A stretch of DNA of 53,754 nucleotides from Chara braunii (GCA_003427395.1 BFEA01000922.1:3663-57416); one strand, 5' to 3'; positions 11,565 to 22,564 are shown, counted from the stretch's first letter. Notes: generated by a model from the sequence alone, not told the origin. Numbers and translations are program-made.

Positions 11565-12330
11565 GATCAAAGGTTGGACATTGTTTCTAAGTTGAATAGC
11601 CCAGTGCTATGTTTGTTGCTTGTTTTATGAAAGACCAGACATTGGCTTTAAGTTGAATGACCTTGTTGCTATGTTTATTTCTGAGGGTTTGTCTCTCTGA
11701 TTTTTTAGACCAAACATTGTTTATAAGTTGAATGGTTTAGTCTATCTATTTCATTTGGAGTTTCTGACTGAAGTTGAGCATTGTTTCTAAGCCGAATGGT
11801 TCAACTTCATGTTTTTTTGTGACTTGAGATAAATTGAACATTGATTCTAAGACAAATGGTCCAGTCTTTTGTTTTAGAGAGATAATTTTGGTGAAAGGTT
11901 AAGCATTGTTTCCAAATTGAATGACTTACTAGCATGAAACCTCACATTAAGCAAAAACGAGTATAATTGGAAATACTATATCTATATTTGCATATGAACA
12001 TGCAACTAGATATTGTTTCCAAGCTGAATGATTCAGTTTAAGCCATATCACGAAGAAGAAAGATAAAATCAATAGTATAATTGAAAGTAAACTGGGAAAG
12101 TTGAGCATTGTTTCTAAGTTAAATGACTCAACCCCCTACCTATATTGTGAAGACAACTTATAAAATTATAAAAACTTAGATATTAAACAGCTCAGAGCGA
12201 CTAAGCAGAGTTTCTAAGTTGAATAACATAATCACATGCCCAAATAAGATAAAAGTAGTTGTGCAACATGTTCTCGTATAATCTAATGCATGCTAGGCAT
12301 TGTTTCTATGTTAAATGGTCTATTGTCATG
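11565..12330 (-). repeat. Array of GACATTGTTTCTAAGTTGAA units in P2
   Basis: About ten copies of a GAGCATTGTTTCTAAGTTGA-like motif followed by ATGRYTYA, spaced roughly 60-100 bp. Counterpart of the six CCACCCAAACTTATGGAAC motifs in P1, read in reverse complement. The consensus is uniform within this copy but different from P1. Confidence 0.8.
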
Positions 12331-12589
12331 CCATATGTAAGTTGGATAAAAATGATAATTATCCGGAGGATCAATGGATTATCTTATGAGGAAACAACTT
12401 GGAATTTCAAGTGAGATTACTTACCGATTGCGGTATGGATTTGTTTGTGGTTGAGTGTGAGTTCTACTTAGTCTAGGTATTACCTTTGATAGGTCGTTAC
12501 TTTAGAAGTTCGCCATATGCTAGATCTGTAGTAGCTAGTTCAATTTTTACATTTTTGAGTTTTTATTTATTTTTCATAATTGACTTTGT

Positions 12590-13225
12590 ATAAACTTTGA
12601 AAAGTCACTTTTGCTAAGGGAAGTGTTGCCCAAATATTTGAAAATACAAGGAGTTAGTTAAATATTGATTTTTCATAGTTCAATTTTTGTCCGAGTTTCA
12701 TGTCCGACTTAGTAGAAATTTGGGAAACTTTTTTTTCGAGGAGAAATTTTGCCCAAATTTTTACCGATTCGGGGAGTTAAATAAATTTTAACTTTCCAAA
12801 GTCAAAAATTATTATCAGATATTGTATTTCGTTTTGTACAAATTTTGGAAAGACACTTCTCTAGAGAGAAAATCCTGCTGAAATTTCTACAAATCTAAAG
12901 AAGTGCGCTAAATTTTATTTTGTGAGGAATCAAGTTTTATCTCAAGTTCATATTTGATTTGACATAAATTTGGGAAACCTACCTCTCTAAATAAAATCCT
13001 ACCAAAAAATTTATTAATCCAGAGAGTTAGACAAAATTTAACTTGTACAAACTAATAATTGTTTTCAAGTTTCATATTTAACCTAAGTATAATTTTGAAA
13101 AGACAATTTCTCTATAGGGAGTGCTGACAAAATTTTCTTAGTTTCGAGGAGTTAAATTGTACTTTGATAGGAAAAGTTTTGGCGATCCACCCTGTATAGG
13201 GGAGATGTTACCAAAAATTTCCTCA
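12590..13225 (-). repeat. Degenerate tandem array in P2, cut by gap
   Basis: Units of about 120 bp around AAATTTTGGAAAGRCACTT, a TAGAGAGAAA segment and GAAATTTNTNC..GGAGTTA. Counterpart of 2,395-2,945 in P1. The array enters the N gap, so unit number is unknown. Confidence 0.7.
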
Positions 13226-13500
13226 NNNNNNNNNNNNNNNNNNNNNNNNNNNNNNNNNNNNNNNNNNNNNNNNNNNNNNNNNNNNNNNNNNNNNNNNNNN
13301 NNNNNNNNNNNNNNNNNNNNNNNNNNNNNNNNNNNNNNNNNNNNNNNNNNNNNNNNNNNNNNNNNNNNNNNNNNNNNNNNNNNNNNNNNNNNNNNNNNNN
13401 NNNNNNNNNNNNNNNNNNNNNNNNNNNNNNNNNNNNNNNNNNNNNNNNNNNNNNNNNNNNNNNNNNNNNNNNNNNNNNNNNNNNNNNNNNNNNNNNNNNN
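13226..13500. other. Assembly gap (275 N)
   Basis: Run of N inside the P2 tandem array. Tandem structure is the probable cause. Confidence 0.99.
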
Positions 13501-14241
13501 TAATATTAAGAGAAGGTTGAGTAAAGTGTAATATGAAAGTTTTTGGGATTGACGTATGATGTGTTATATGTCCTTTTAGTTTCAAGATGATCCTCATGAA
13601 GATGATCCTATGAGGAGGATCATCTTTTGTTATCATTTGATAACAGGTTAGTCGTGGACTTGTCGGTTTCCTGCTTAACTCTGACTCATTGTCGCTTCTC
13701 AACCTAAAGGTCTTAGCCCATGTAGGTTGAATTGTTTATCTGAGTGTTTACCCAGACTTTTATGAAATGGCAATTTAAAAAATATTGAGTATTTTATTTT
13801 GGAAGGTTAGGCAAAGGTTGGAGATTGTATGAATAAGGCAAGGGGTATACGTGGAGAGAGTGGTTGAAGTTGACCCCGTATAGTGAGTGGTTTGTAGACG
13901 TTGAATCCTTGATGTGATTGAAAATATGTTTTCTGAGTGGAAGTTCATATTTGACTTTGCCTGCGATCATAAGCAGGATTGTCGACGTTCAGGATGGGCC
14001 AAACGCCCGAATCCGAACGCCCGAACGTTTGGGATCCCCTCTGAACGTTCGAAGTCGAACGCTCGAACCCGAACCACCGAACGTGGATTAAAAAAACAAT
14101 AATGAATTCCAAAACATCTGAAAAAAACTAAATGTTATGCAGAAAAATAAATTGAATAACATTTGCCTCAACACTGCATCCAAATTCTTAACCAAATTTA
14201 AAATAAAATTAAATATAAAAATAAAAATAAAAAAAAAATAA

Positions 14242-14255
14242 AAAAATAAAACGAG
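14242..14255 (+). repeat. Left target-site duplication of the LINE
   Basis: AAAAATAAAACGAG, repeated at 18,699-18,712. A-rich at its 5' side, as usual for L1-type target-primed insertion. Confidence 0.8.
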
Positions 14256-15550
14256 GTCGTGTAACGGGTTGAAATTTCGTTCTGTGAGGCGGTCAATGGA
14301 CGGGTTTTTACGGAGAAAGGAAGCTATGGCTTCCATTATGAAGAGGAATATGGGAGGAGCCAGTGGGTCGCCTTGTCTGATTGACCGTGAAATTGGATAG
14401 GTTTATGATAGAATTCTATCGACCTGGACTCTTCATGTTGCGTTTGCGTACAGAACTCTCACCCAACTTCTGAAGTTCGGGCCTACCCTCATTGTTTCCA
14501 TGCGTGCATGGAGGAAATCCTAGTTAACTTGGTCGTAGACTTTCTCGAAATCGAAGAACAGGATTGCAGTCTTCATTCGTTTTTCTGTGATATTTTTTGC
14601 CGCCTCATTTAGAGTCATCACGTTGTCCAGTATGTATCGACCTGGGATGAAGCCCGCTTGATCGATGTGAAAGCAGTTGTTCGTTAGTTTTGTGATTCTG
14701 TTTGCAAGAGCCTTGGCGAGGATTTTGTACGGCATGGTTAGTAGGGAGATAGGTCTGTAATTTTTCAGGTCTTCTTTGTCCTCCTTTTTGTATAGCAGTG
14801 AAACCACGCTGGTGCTCAGTTCCTTTCCTAGGCCTCCTTTGCGCATACTCTCGTTGAAAAAGTCGAGTAGGTCCTCTCCAGGGTCAGCTAGAAGAAGGTC
14901 CAGAATTCCTTAGAGAGGTCATCGATGCCCGGGGCTTTGTCATTTCCCATCTGGTTCAAGGCTACATGTAGTTTGGACAGGGTCAGTGGTTTATCCAGGC
15001 CTTCCGCCTGACTAGTCGAGATGGTTCTGTCGACATACGAAAGCATCAGTTGGCGGGCTGCTAGGTTCGCTGTAGACGGGGGTGAAGGTGTCTTCGATTC
15101 GTATAGATCAGCGTAAAAGGATCTGGCTATCCCTACCATCTCGGGGCCTGTTGTTTTTGTGTTTCCTGCATCTGATGGGTTTTTTAGGGCCTCTATCATG
15201 TTGTTCCTTGCGTTCGTCTTGATTTTGGAGAAAAATAATTTTGTCATAGACTCGTTAAGTGCGTAGTCTGTCATCCTCGCTCGTATCTGTAGACCTCTGA
15301 GTTCCCATCTTCTCCATTCGTTTAGTTCTTCTTTGGTGTCGTCTAGTAGTTTTTGGTAGAATCCACTAGTTGGATCCATCGCCAGATTTGCTTCTGCAAC
15401 AGCCATAGCGAACTAGAGTTCTTCCCTTCTTCTCTTGCGATCTCTAGCAATATCTCTTGATTCCGCTGAGACTGTCCGTGTTAGTTCTGTATAGCTGTCA
15501 ATGAACCATTGGTGGCTGTTTGTCTTCTTTGATTCTCGCTGTTTATTGAG
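14256..15550 (-). pseudogene. LINE ORF2 relic: linker and first half of reverse transcriptase
   Basis: Read on the minus strand from about 15,550 downwards. The linker contains NKAPGIDDLSKEFW, the segment that precedes the RT core in L1-type proteins. Next come NYRPISLL, DQAGFIPGR and LFFDFEKVYDQV (RT motif A, with F-D-F-E-K and Y-D) near 14,530-14,760, and then IRQGDPLAPPIFLF (motif B) near 14,345-14,385. The frame is broken by several stops, including one right after YDQVN where related proteins have Trp. The segment ends at NFNPLHD next to the target duplication. The catalytic F-A-D-D box is on the other half. Confidence 0.85.
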
Positions 15551-15553
15551 GGC

Positions 15554-16090
15554 TCAATTTTCTTGGACTGTTGCCGTCATTCTCTCGGTTTTTAATAGGG
15601 AGTTGTTCAACTTGAAAAAACCCTGGCCTGTTTGAACTGGTACATCGAAATTGAGCAGCATCTGGATGGGTTTGTGGTCTAGTCCTTTGAAGGCTGCTGA
15701 TGGGAGGATTTCGGCCTCTTTGACTGTTCCGAGTAGACTCTCGGATATGAGGAAGTAGTCAATCCTGGACAGTGATGTCCGGTTGGTTTGGTTTCTCCTT
15801 ATTCGGGAGAATACTTTTTTATCCGGATGCATTACCCTGAGGGGGTCGCAGAGTTCGAATTCCGTCATTAAGTTTCGAATCCGGGAGCCCGCTCTTGAGG
15901 GTCCCATTATTGCCGTTCTTGAGATCTGATCCAGGTTTGGGTCCAGGGTTGTGTTCCAGTCCCCTGCGATGATTATTGGTTGTGGGTTGGGGATGAGAGA
16001 TTTGATGTTTTCAAAGAAAATCAGTCTGTCGACTTCAGTGTTTGGTGCATAGAGGTTGAGAATACGCAGATCCTCTCCTTGCCATTTGAT
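15554..16090 (-). pseudogene. LINE ORF2 relic: APE-type endonuclease, C-terminal part
   Basis: Minus-strand translation gives LRILNLYAPNTE, IIIAGDWNTTLDP (GDWN metal/catalytic loop), SLSRIDYFLIS (RIDY motif) and FKGLDHKPI (the D-H-K-P of the final motif). These are the successive endonuclease motifs of L1-type LINEs. The N-terminal part of the domain is absent, so the copy was 5'-truncated within the domain. The open frame continues upstream to 16,615, but everything beyond about 16,090 is antisense of the other half and not part of this protein. A TGA follows at 15,554-15,556. Confidence 0.88.
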
Positions 16091-16100
16091 AATGGAAGCC

Positions 16101-18412
16101 ATAATGGGAGCCATAGCTTCCTTTCTCCGTAAAGACCCGTCCATTGACCGCCTCATAGAACGAAATTTCAACCCGTTACACGACTTCTCCCTACCCACTG
16201 CTCTCATGTTCGCTGACGACCTTACGGTACTCATTAGAGCAAACAACAGCTGCTTCCAAGCACTGGTAAGGGCAATGGAAGCCTTCAGACTGGCATCAGA
16301 AATGAGGGTCAATTGGAACAAAACCGAAGGTTGGTGATTAGCAGACGGCACCGCTCCCCAACCACCAGACACAACCACACCCATGACTTGGACCACGGGA
16401 GAGCAAGCACTACGGTTCGTGGGCATTATGATCAATAAGGAAGGAGTGTGGCCAGGAATGGGCCAGAACCTAATAACTAGAGCAATCACTCGCCTGACCC
16501 TGTGCAAAAACGCCCAGGCCTCGTTAATCGGACGGGCACTACTTGTCAACACAGCAATCTTCTCCACACTATGGTATATGGCATCCATCTGGTCCCCCCC
16601 CGACGACGACCTCAAGGAACTAAAAAACAGGGTGAGATGCTACCTATGGACAGGTGATCCCAACAGGACCACTTGCATCAACAGGGTCGCATGAAACCAC
16701 ATCACTAGGAAGCCACAGGAAGGGGGCCTCGGGATAATCGACCCAAAACAGGAATCCATAGCACTGCAGATGAAATGGATAGTCAAGATTCTTACCAGAC
16801 AGTTCCTCCCGTGGACCCAAATGGTGCGAGACAGCATCAGAAACTTAGCCCCCATCAACTCCCCTCCAAACATGAACGGCCTGTTCTGGCTTATGGCAAA
16901 GGACTGGACAATCAAGTCCGGCAGACCACGCAGGAGAAACCCCGCACAACACATTCCTGTTCAGCTCAACACTAACCCCACTCAAACAGTCAGCACATAT
17001 TGGAGCCCCACCATCAAAGCCTGGCGAAAAATGATACCGAGCAAACACGAGGCACCAGATAACAGAAAAGAAGTCCTGAGACAACCGCTCTTCTGCAATC
17101 CCTGGATCACTGACCCCAGAGGAACGACTTGGACCCTGCGCTCACGGGACCGCAGATGGTTATCCTGGGTAGAAAAAGGTGTGTGGCAGGTCAAGCACAT
17201 TTGGGTAGAAGACCAAGGACGGTGGGCAGCGTATCAGGAACTACGCAACACATTAAAAGGCTGCCATGCCCTTTCCGATAACCTAACGCTGATCCAAAAT
17301 AGCATCCCAACACAATGGCTCCCCCTCCTAAGAGAGGACTTCTCGTGGAAATCCGGGGACTGGGGCATACTAGTCTCCCAAGCCCAGCCTACAGATTCGT
17401 CGCTAGAACAAACCCACCCGGCTACCTATCCAAGTTCTATTCCTACCCCGTAGCCAAACAAAGCACAAATGAAATGGAGGTCCAGAACAACGACCCCCAG
17501 TGCGAGATGCTTGAAACTTTCCGACTGAGAAAAGTGAGGGTATCAAAGTCCGAACCCTGGAAAATCTTCCAACCGGACCTCAGCATCTCAGAGCTAGAAT
17601 TCGACCCGAAAGAATGGATATGGAAACAAGGAAATTCAGGGAGGCCGAGACCAATAGCCGAATACGATGTCAAATTCAGTTACGAGCTAGGCCTACAAAC
17701 CACAGACCCAGATCCCAGACTCAAAGGCAAATGGAGAGAGATATTGAGACTGGACCCCTCGGCCCCCATATCCATCCCGTGGACAAAATTCCTAACCATT
17801 AGAACGGCTAGGATTTGAAATATGCAATGGCTCTTAGCACACGCCTCTCTGCCAACCAATCAGTGGCTCCACAAGAGAAGAAAGCACACAGACCCCGACA
17901 ACACGGATATATGCAAACTTTGCACAAACAATGCCTTGGAAGACATACCCCATTGCCTCCTATACTGCACGAAAGCAACATGGATATGGAACAAAGTGCG
18001 CGTCCTATGGACCATTCTCTTCTCAGCACCCCCCCCGGCCACAACCCCCCAGAACATCCTTCTCCTATCTAATGACACTAACAATCTTAAAGGCGGCAAG
18101 GAAGTGTGGTTTCACCTACTCAGAAAACTGGCCCTTTAGGTAATCTGGGAGAGGAGATGCTCCAAGACGATCGAAGGAACGGAGGTGCCAGGAGAGGAAA
18201 TGTGGGCTCTACTACTGAGAATGGCTGAAACAGAGATTCGATCCAGATGGCGAGAAGTGACCATGACGACGAAAGGCAGACCAGAAAGGATAGCCACAAA
18301 GAGACGCAAATTCAGAAGAGATTGGCTTCTACAGGGAAAGATTGCCACGGTGGTGGACAACAGAATGGTGTGGAAGAAGTGGCACAACACAAAAACAGGG
18401 ACCCAGTGAAGA
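16101..18412 (+). pseudogene. LINE ORF2 relic: RT second half, C-terminal region and zinc motif
   Basis: Begins with IASFLRKDPSIDRL, which overlaps the end of the inverted half. LMFADDLTVLI near 16,205-16,240 holds the RT catalytic F-A-D-D. MRVNWNKTEGW follows, then the L1-type C-terminal region (GLGIIDPKQ, WREILRLDPS). A Cys/His cluster, CKLCTNN..IPHCLLYC, near 17,910-17,970 is like the zinc motif at the C end of plant L1-type ORF2. One frameshift falls near 17,390. In-frame stops lie at 16,334-16,336, 16,692-16,694, 17,816-17,818 and 18,137-18,139, mostly where Trp is expected. The frame ends at a TGA near 18,407-18,409. Confidence 0.88.
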
Positions 18413-18660
18413 GCAAACTGAGATTATAATCTCAACTGTCTAGACAACTTTCCCCTTTTCTTGCTTTATACATATTATCTGGCACAGACACTGCAGTTTC
18501 TGAGAGGAAAAGTGGTAGGGCAAGATGACAGGGTTCCTTCGGCCAGACGGAAGGAAGCGTGAGAGTGTTCACCATGTATCTCATTTTCGACTTGCCGGTG
18601 GAAAGAAACCGGACTGACGCTCCCCAGAATGGATATGGAGCCAGGACCATGAGGATCTGT

Positions 18661-18698
<38 letters not shown>
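18661..18698 (+). repeat. (AAAT)n tail of the LINE
   Basis: Tetranucleotide A-rich tail ending at the right target duplication. Replaces a plain poly(A). Confidence 0.85.
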
Positions 18699-18700
<2 letters not shown>

Positions 18701-18712
18701 AAATAAAACGAG
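18699..18712 (+). repeat. Right target-site duplication of the LINE
   Basis: AAAAATAAAACGAG, identical to 14,242-14,255. What follows (AATAAAATTATTGAGCGG) is hAT interior. Confidence 0.8.
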
Positions 18713-18914
18713 AATAAAATTATTGAGCGGACACATTTTTCACACCGCTATTTTTGGCATTTTTTTTTTTTTAAAATACCATGAAAATTTATATATGTGT
18801 ATCTTACATAATAGATAGCCTACAAATAAGGTTTGAAAAAATAATATTTTTTTTCATGCTCCGAAAAAAAAAAAAAAAAAAAATAAATGGAGAAGAAACA
18901 AATTAGTGACTAGG

Positions 18915-18915
18915 N
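18915..18915. other. Single-N join
   Basis: One N separates the end of the first copy of the LINE tail from a second copy that begins mid-ORF. See 18,916-20,061. Confidence 0.95.
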
Positions 18916-19891
18916 AGCTAGGCCTACAAACCACAGACCCAGATCCCAGACTCAAAGGCAAATGGAGAGAGATATTGAGACTGGACCCCTCGGCCCCCAT
19001 ATCCATCCCGTGGACAAAATTCCTAACCATTAGAACGGCTAGGATTTGAAATATGCAATGGCTCTTAGCACACGCCTCTCTGCCAACCAATCAGTGGCTC
19101 CACAAGAGAAGAAAGCACACAGACCCCGACAACACGGATATATGCAAACTTTGCACAAACAATGCCTTGGAAGACATACCCCATTGCCTCCTATACTGCA
19201 CGAAAGCAACATGGATATGGAACAAAGTGCGCGTCCTATGGACCATTCTCTTCTCAGCACCCCCCCCGGCCACAACCCCCCAGAACATCCTTCTCCTATC
19301 TAATGACACTAACAATCTTAAAGGCGGCAAGGAAGTGTGGTTTCACCTACTCAGAAAACTGGCCCTTTAGGTAATCTGGGAGAGGAGATGCTCCAAGACG
19401 ATCGAAGGAACGGAGGTGCCAGGAGAGGAAATGTGGGCTCTACTACTGAGAATGGCTGAAACAGAGATTCGATCCAGATGGCGAGAAGTGACCATGACGA
19501 CGAAAGGCAGACCAGAAAGGATAGCCACAAAGAGACGCAAATTCAGAAGAGATTGGCTTCTACAGGGAAAGATTGCCACGGTGGTGGACAACAGAATGGT
19601 GTGGAAGAAGTGGCACAACACAAAAACAGGGACCCAGTGAAGAGCAAACTGAGATTATAATCTCAACTGTCTAGACAACTTTCCCCTTTTCTTGCTTTAT
19701 ACATATTATCTGGCACAGACACTGCAGTTTCTGAGAGGAAAAGTGGTAGGGCAAGATGACAGGGTTCCTTCGGCCAGACGGAAGGAAGCGTGAGAGTGTT
19801 CACCATGTATCTCATTTTCGACTTGCCGGTGGAAAGAAACCGGACTGACGCTCCCCAGAATGGATATGGAGCCAGGACCATGAGGATCTGT

Positions 19892-19931
<40 letters not shown>

Positions 19932-20061
19932 AAATAAAACGAGAATAAAATTATTGAGCGGACACATTTTTCACACCGCTATTTTTGGCATTTTTTTTTT
20001 TTTAAAATACCATGAAAATTTATATATGTGTATCTTACATAATAGATAGCCTACAAATAAG
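18916..20061 (+). repeat. Exact second copy of 17,685-18,830, probable assembly artefact
   Basis: Offset 1,231 bp. No difference was found on reading 17,685-18,830 against 18,916-20,061, including all stops, the AAAT tail, the right target duplication and a 13-T run. Similarity then breaks at A- and T-homopolymers on both sides. The copy starts in mid-codon right after a single N. This looks like two contigs with an unmerged overlap. The open frames it contains (zinc motif and C-terminal tail) should not be counted as a second LINE. Confidence 0.85.
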
Positions 20062-20375
20062 AAATGAAAAAATTTTTTTTTTTTTCATGCAAAAAAAAAA
20101 AAAAAAAAAAAAGTGAAAAGAGAGAAAAAACAAATCAGTAAGTGGGCAAACAAGTTTCTACACCACCATCTTTGTTGAGTTTTAGTTATTTTTGACTTAA
20201 CAAAATGCCTTGAAACTAAATAGGAAGATGCCTTACATTACAAATAATGCAAAAAAAAAACAATTCAGAAAAAATAATAATATTCAGGTGCCAAAATAGT
20301 TTTTTGTGGGGTCCGAACCGCTTCGAGTTCGGGGTTCAGCTTAGGGGCTTCCGTACGTTCGGCCTAACAACCCTG

Positions 20376-22060
20376 ATCATGAGTATATTTTGAAGGGTGT
20401 CACACTTTAATTGTGAGAGTGATCGCCTCCTGTGTTATACCCCGTTGTGTGTTGTGTGTTCGCACGATCTACCAAAAATGTGCGTACTGATCAAATAGAC
20501 TTGTATTGAGAGAAAAGGGGAGACGTTTTTTATCCCTGTGCTTCTTATAATTTTTATAGTTGGACGTTAAGGTCCGTAGCGTCTGTCAAAGTCAAACCCC
20601 TTGACGTGTTTCCAGATCTTTGCTGATGGAACCCCACTTTCAGTATTAGTGGTGTTCAACCGCTACAAACGGTTGAGGCCCGCCTAGCACTCGCCTGAGT
20701 AGGATGCAGGAAGGGTAGGACTAACAATCACCTTTGAGGTTGTCTAGCACCGAGCGATTAATCCTTCAAGGTGGTGGTCGACCGACATTTGAGTGTGGAA
20801 AGCGATCCTCAAGACCATTGAGGACCACATGATTATAGGTATCATATAGTACGCCATTTTTGTGACCGCTTGAGTAAGCATGGGTGGCTAGTTGATATAA
20901 CAAGGCCTACGATGTTGTGATATTTATTTAGAGTCTCGCATATGTTTTTCGCTTATTTTTGTTATTTAAATGTTATGGGCTTGAGCACCTGCGAAGAAAA
21001 GCGTTATTTAAGCTCACTTTCGAGTATAACCGTTATAGTCAGTACACGCACTGGTTCAGTGTAAGCGAAAGTTGCGAGCTCACGACCATTTTGTTTTTTT
21101 CTCATTTAAAGGTTTATCTTGGTGGAATGACAAGGTTTTGGGTAGAAGGATTAGCGTCTTGCTGGTGGTGCGCCAGGCAACTCACCACGACTATGAGTTC
21201 CCTTATGCCCTCAGAGCCATCTTACCCTACCCATCTTAGGGCACCGCAGGGTGCACAAAATGGTAGGGCACTCAGGCAGCTTTTGCGCTCCCTAAAGAGA
21301 CTGACTCTTTAGTGCATGCGTCAGCTCACACCTGAGCGTCGACTGAAACCCCATAATTTAACATGGGTCGCATATTTATGGGCACTACATAGTAGTCCAT
21401 CACTGCGATTGCTCATGTATTCGCACATGTTTGGTCACTTATGGTAGAAGTTTATTCGGTAAAATATTACTTATGCGAAGTTTCAAGTTTGCGCCTGTTA
21501 CCTTTGTGTTTGATTATGAAAACAGTTATGGGTTGAATACAAAAAAGGACTATGCGCGATTTGTGTGTGAAACTTGGTTTGTTTTGGAGTGGTGTATCAC
21601 ATGGTTAGATGAGCCGTCCTCATTCATCGACGGTGAGTCGCGCTTGGGACATCAGCCCCAGAGCGACGGCTCGCTTACGGGTCCGATTAAGGCGTACGAC
21701 GACGCGTACCCTCTATGCTACAGTGTACGAGAAACACCCTTGGTTGGGCCACCTCTGTGATTGCAACTAAGTAGCTTTCGCACGTGGTTTGGTAGCTCCG
21801 CGGAGATACGTCTGTCAAAGGGTGGTGACAACCCCTTGGGCAGAGGTAAGTTGTACCTCGTGTGACCCTATCCTATCGTAGGGGTTCGCGAGAGGTATGG
21901 CTGGCAAACTCGGTCGGAGCGGCGGAAGCTCCACTGCGAAAAAACTCTTGCAAAAATCCTATGTGACACGACCAGGAGGGTCACCTTGCGAGATCGATGC
22001 CGCTCGACACCACATCAGGGTACGTATAGGAGTTGATATTAGTGTTCCCAATCACTTCCT
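20376..22060 (-). repeat. P repeat copy 2 (P2), part after the hAT insertion
   Basis: Continues P2 in reverse orientation to P1. Shared segments are the GTGAGAGTGATCG block near 20,413 (P1 near 1,765), ATAGTACGCCATTTTTG near 20,846 (P1 ATGGCGTACTAT near 1,303), GCGCTTGGGACATCAGCCCC near 21,642 (P1 CTGAGGTCCCAAGCGCG near 1,011), then the H module. Open frames here are not conserved in P1, so they are not genes. Confidence 0.7.
21700..21975 (+). repeat. H module, copy 2
   Basis: Plus-strand copy with GCGTACCCTCTATGCTACAG, TAGCTCCGCGGAGATACG (A-box-like), GGGTGGTGACAACCCC hairpin, GAGGTAAGTTGTACCTC hairpin and CCTATCGTAGGGGTTCGCGA. Ends near GTGACACGACCAGGAGGGTC. Head end of P2. Confidence 0.75.
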
Positions 22061-22473
22061 GTGAGAAGATTGTCTTAAAGGGCCGAGGCGAGCGGCTGGG
22101 GCCATGGTGCTGAGTATTTTGTGCAACCGTCAGAATATCGACTACAAAGTTTGTCGCTCTCTCGCCACGTTCTGTCAGGCGCACGAGGGAAGGTTGGAAT
22201 GACAACATTCCTAGTTTGTGCTCCCTCGGACTGGTCGGTAATGGAGTGCAGTCGAGGCCGTGGACGCATGTTACATCGCTGGAGGTTCATGAAGGTCGAC
22301 GATGGCAGTAAGGGCCAACAACAAGCAGGCGGGAGCCGTGGAGGCGAAATAATAATGTCGGAAGAAGGTTGTGCGCTGAACGATGAAGGAGTGACCTTTT
22401 CCCCTCCTACGGGTGGCGAGGAGAAACAATCGTCAGAAGAAGGAGATCGTGCAACTTCGTTGATATGCATGAT

Positions 22474-22564
22474 ATATATATATATACATATATATATATA
22501 CATATATATATATACATACATATATATATATACATACATATATATATATACATATATGTATATA

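Larger units (their letters stand above)
11085..13973 (-). repeat. P repeat copy 2 (P2), part before the hAT insertion
   Basis: Reverse-complement homologue of about 1,820-4,430. Landmarks are the GCCCCTCAGGCG..GGTAACAAGACC block at 11,097-11,135, a unit array at 11,565-12,330, a second array at 12,590-13,225, the GTTATC..GATAAC hairpin near 13,628-13,647, and CCTGCGATCAT at 13,960-13,970 just before the hAT end. P2 continues at 20,376 after the hAT element. It holds an N gap (13,226-13,500). Confidence 0.75.
14256..18698 (+). mobile_element. L1-type LINE, 5'-truncated, with twin-primed inversion
   Basis: Two halves in opposite orientation lie between a 14-bp direct repeat. From 14,256 to about 16,090 the element reads on the minus strand (endonuclease C-terminal part, linker, first half of reverse transcriptase). 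From about 16,091-16,106 to 18,698 it reads on the plus strand (second half of reverse transcriptase, C-terminal region, zinc motif, 3' end, AAAT-rich tail). The outer end of the inverted half and the inner start of the sense half overlap by about 85 bp of the same ORF2 segment, with a few differences. This is the geometry of twin priming, not of two separate insertions. The element is dead. Confidence 0.85.
13974..20375. mobile_element. Non-autonomous hAT-like transposon, split by a LINE
   Basis: Left end CAGGATTGTCGACGTTCAGG and right end, in reverse complement, CAGGGTTGTTAGGCCGAACG form short terminal inverted repeats of hAT type (CAGGRTTGT shared). Flanking 8-mers are ATCATAAG (13,966-13,973) and ATCATGAG (20,376-20,383), 7 of 8 identical, and 8 bp is the hAT target size. 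Subterminal CGAACG-like motifs cluster at 14,003-14,090 and near 20,313-20,362, as expected for transposase-binding repeats. P1 has the uninterrupted site near 1,801-1,822. After removing the LINE and the probable assembly duplication, the element is about 0.7 kb with no transposase, so it would need a partner in trans. Confidence 0.8.

Noticed and set aside
15554-16615. A 353-codon minus-strand open frame as one protein
   Set aside because: Only the part below about 16,090 is LINE endonuclease. The rest is antisense of the sense half of the same element.
18916-20061. A second, independent LINE 3' end
   Set aside because: No difference from 17,685-18,830 was seen, and it starts at a single N in mid-ORF. 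An unmerged assembly overlap explains it better.
20959-21760. Two open frames of 109-117 codons in P2
   Set aside because: The homologous part of P1 does not keep these frames, so they are chance openings in a repeat.
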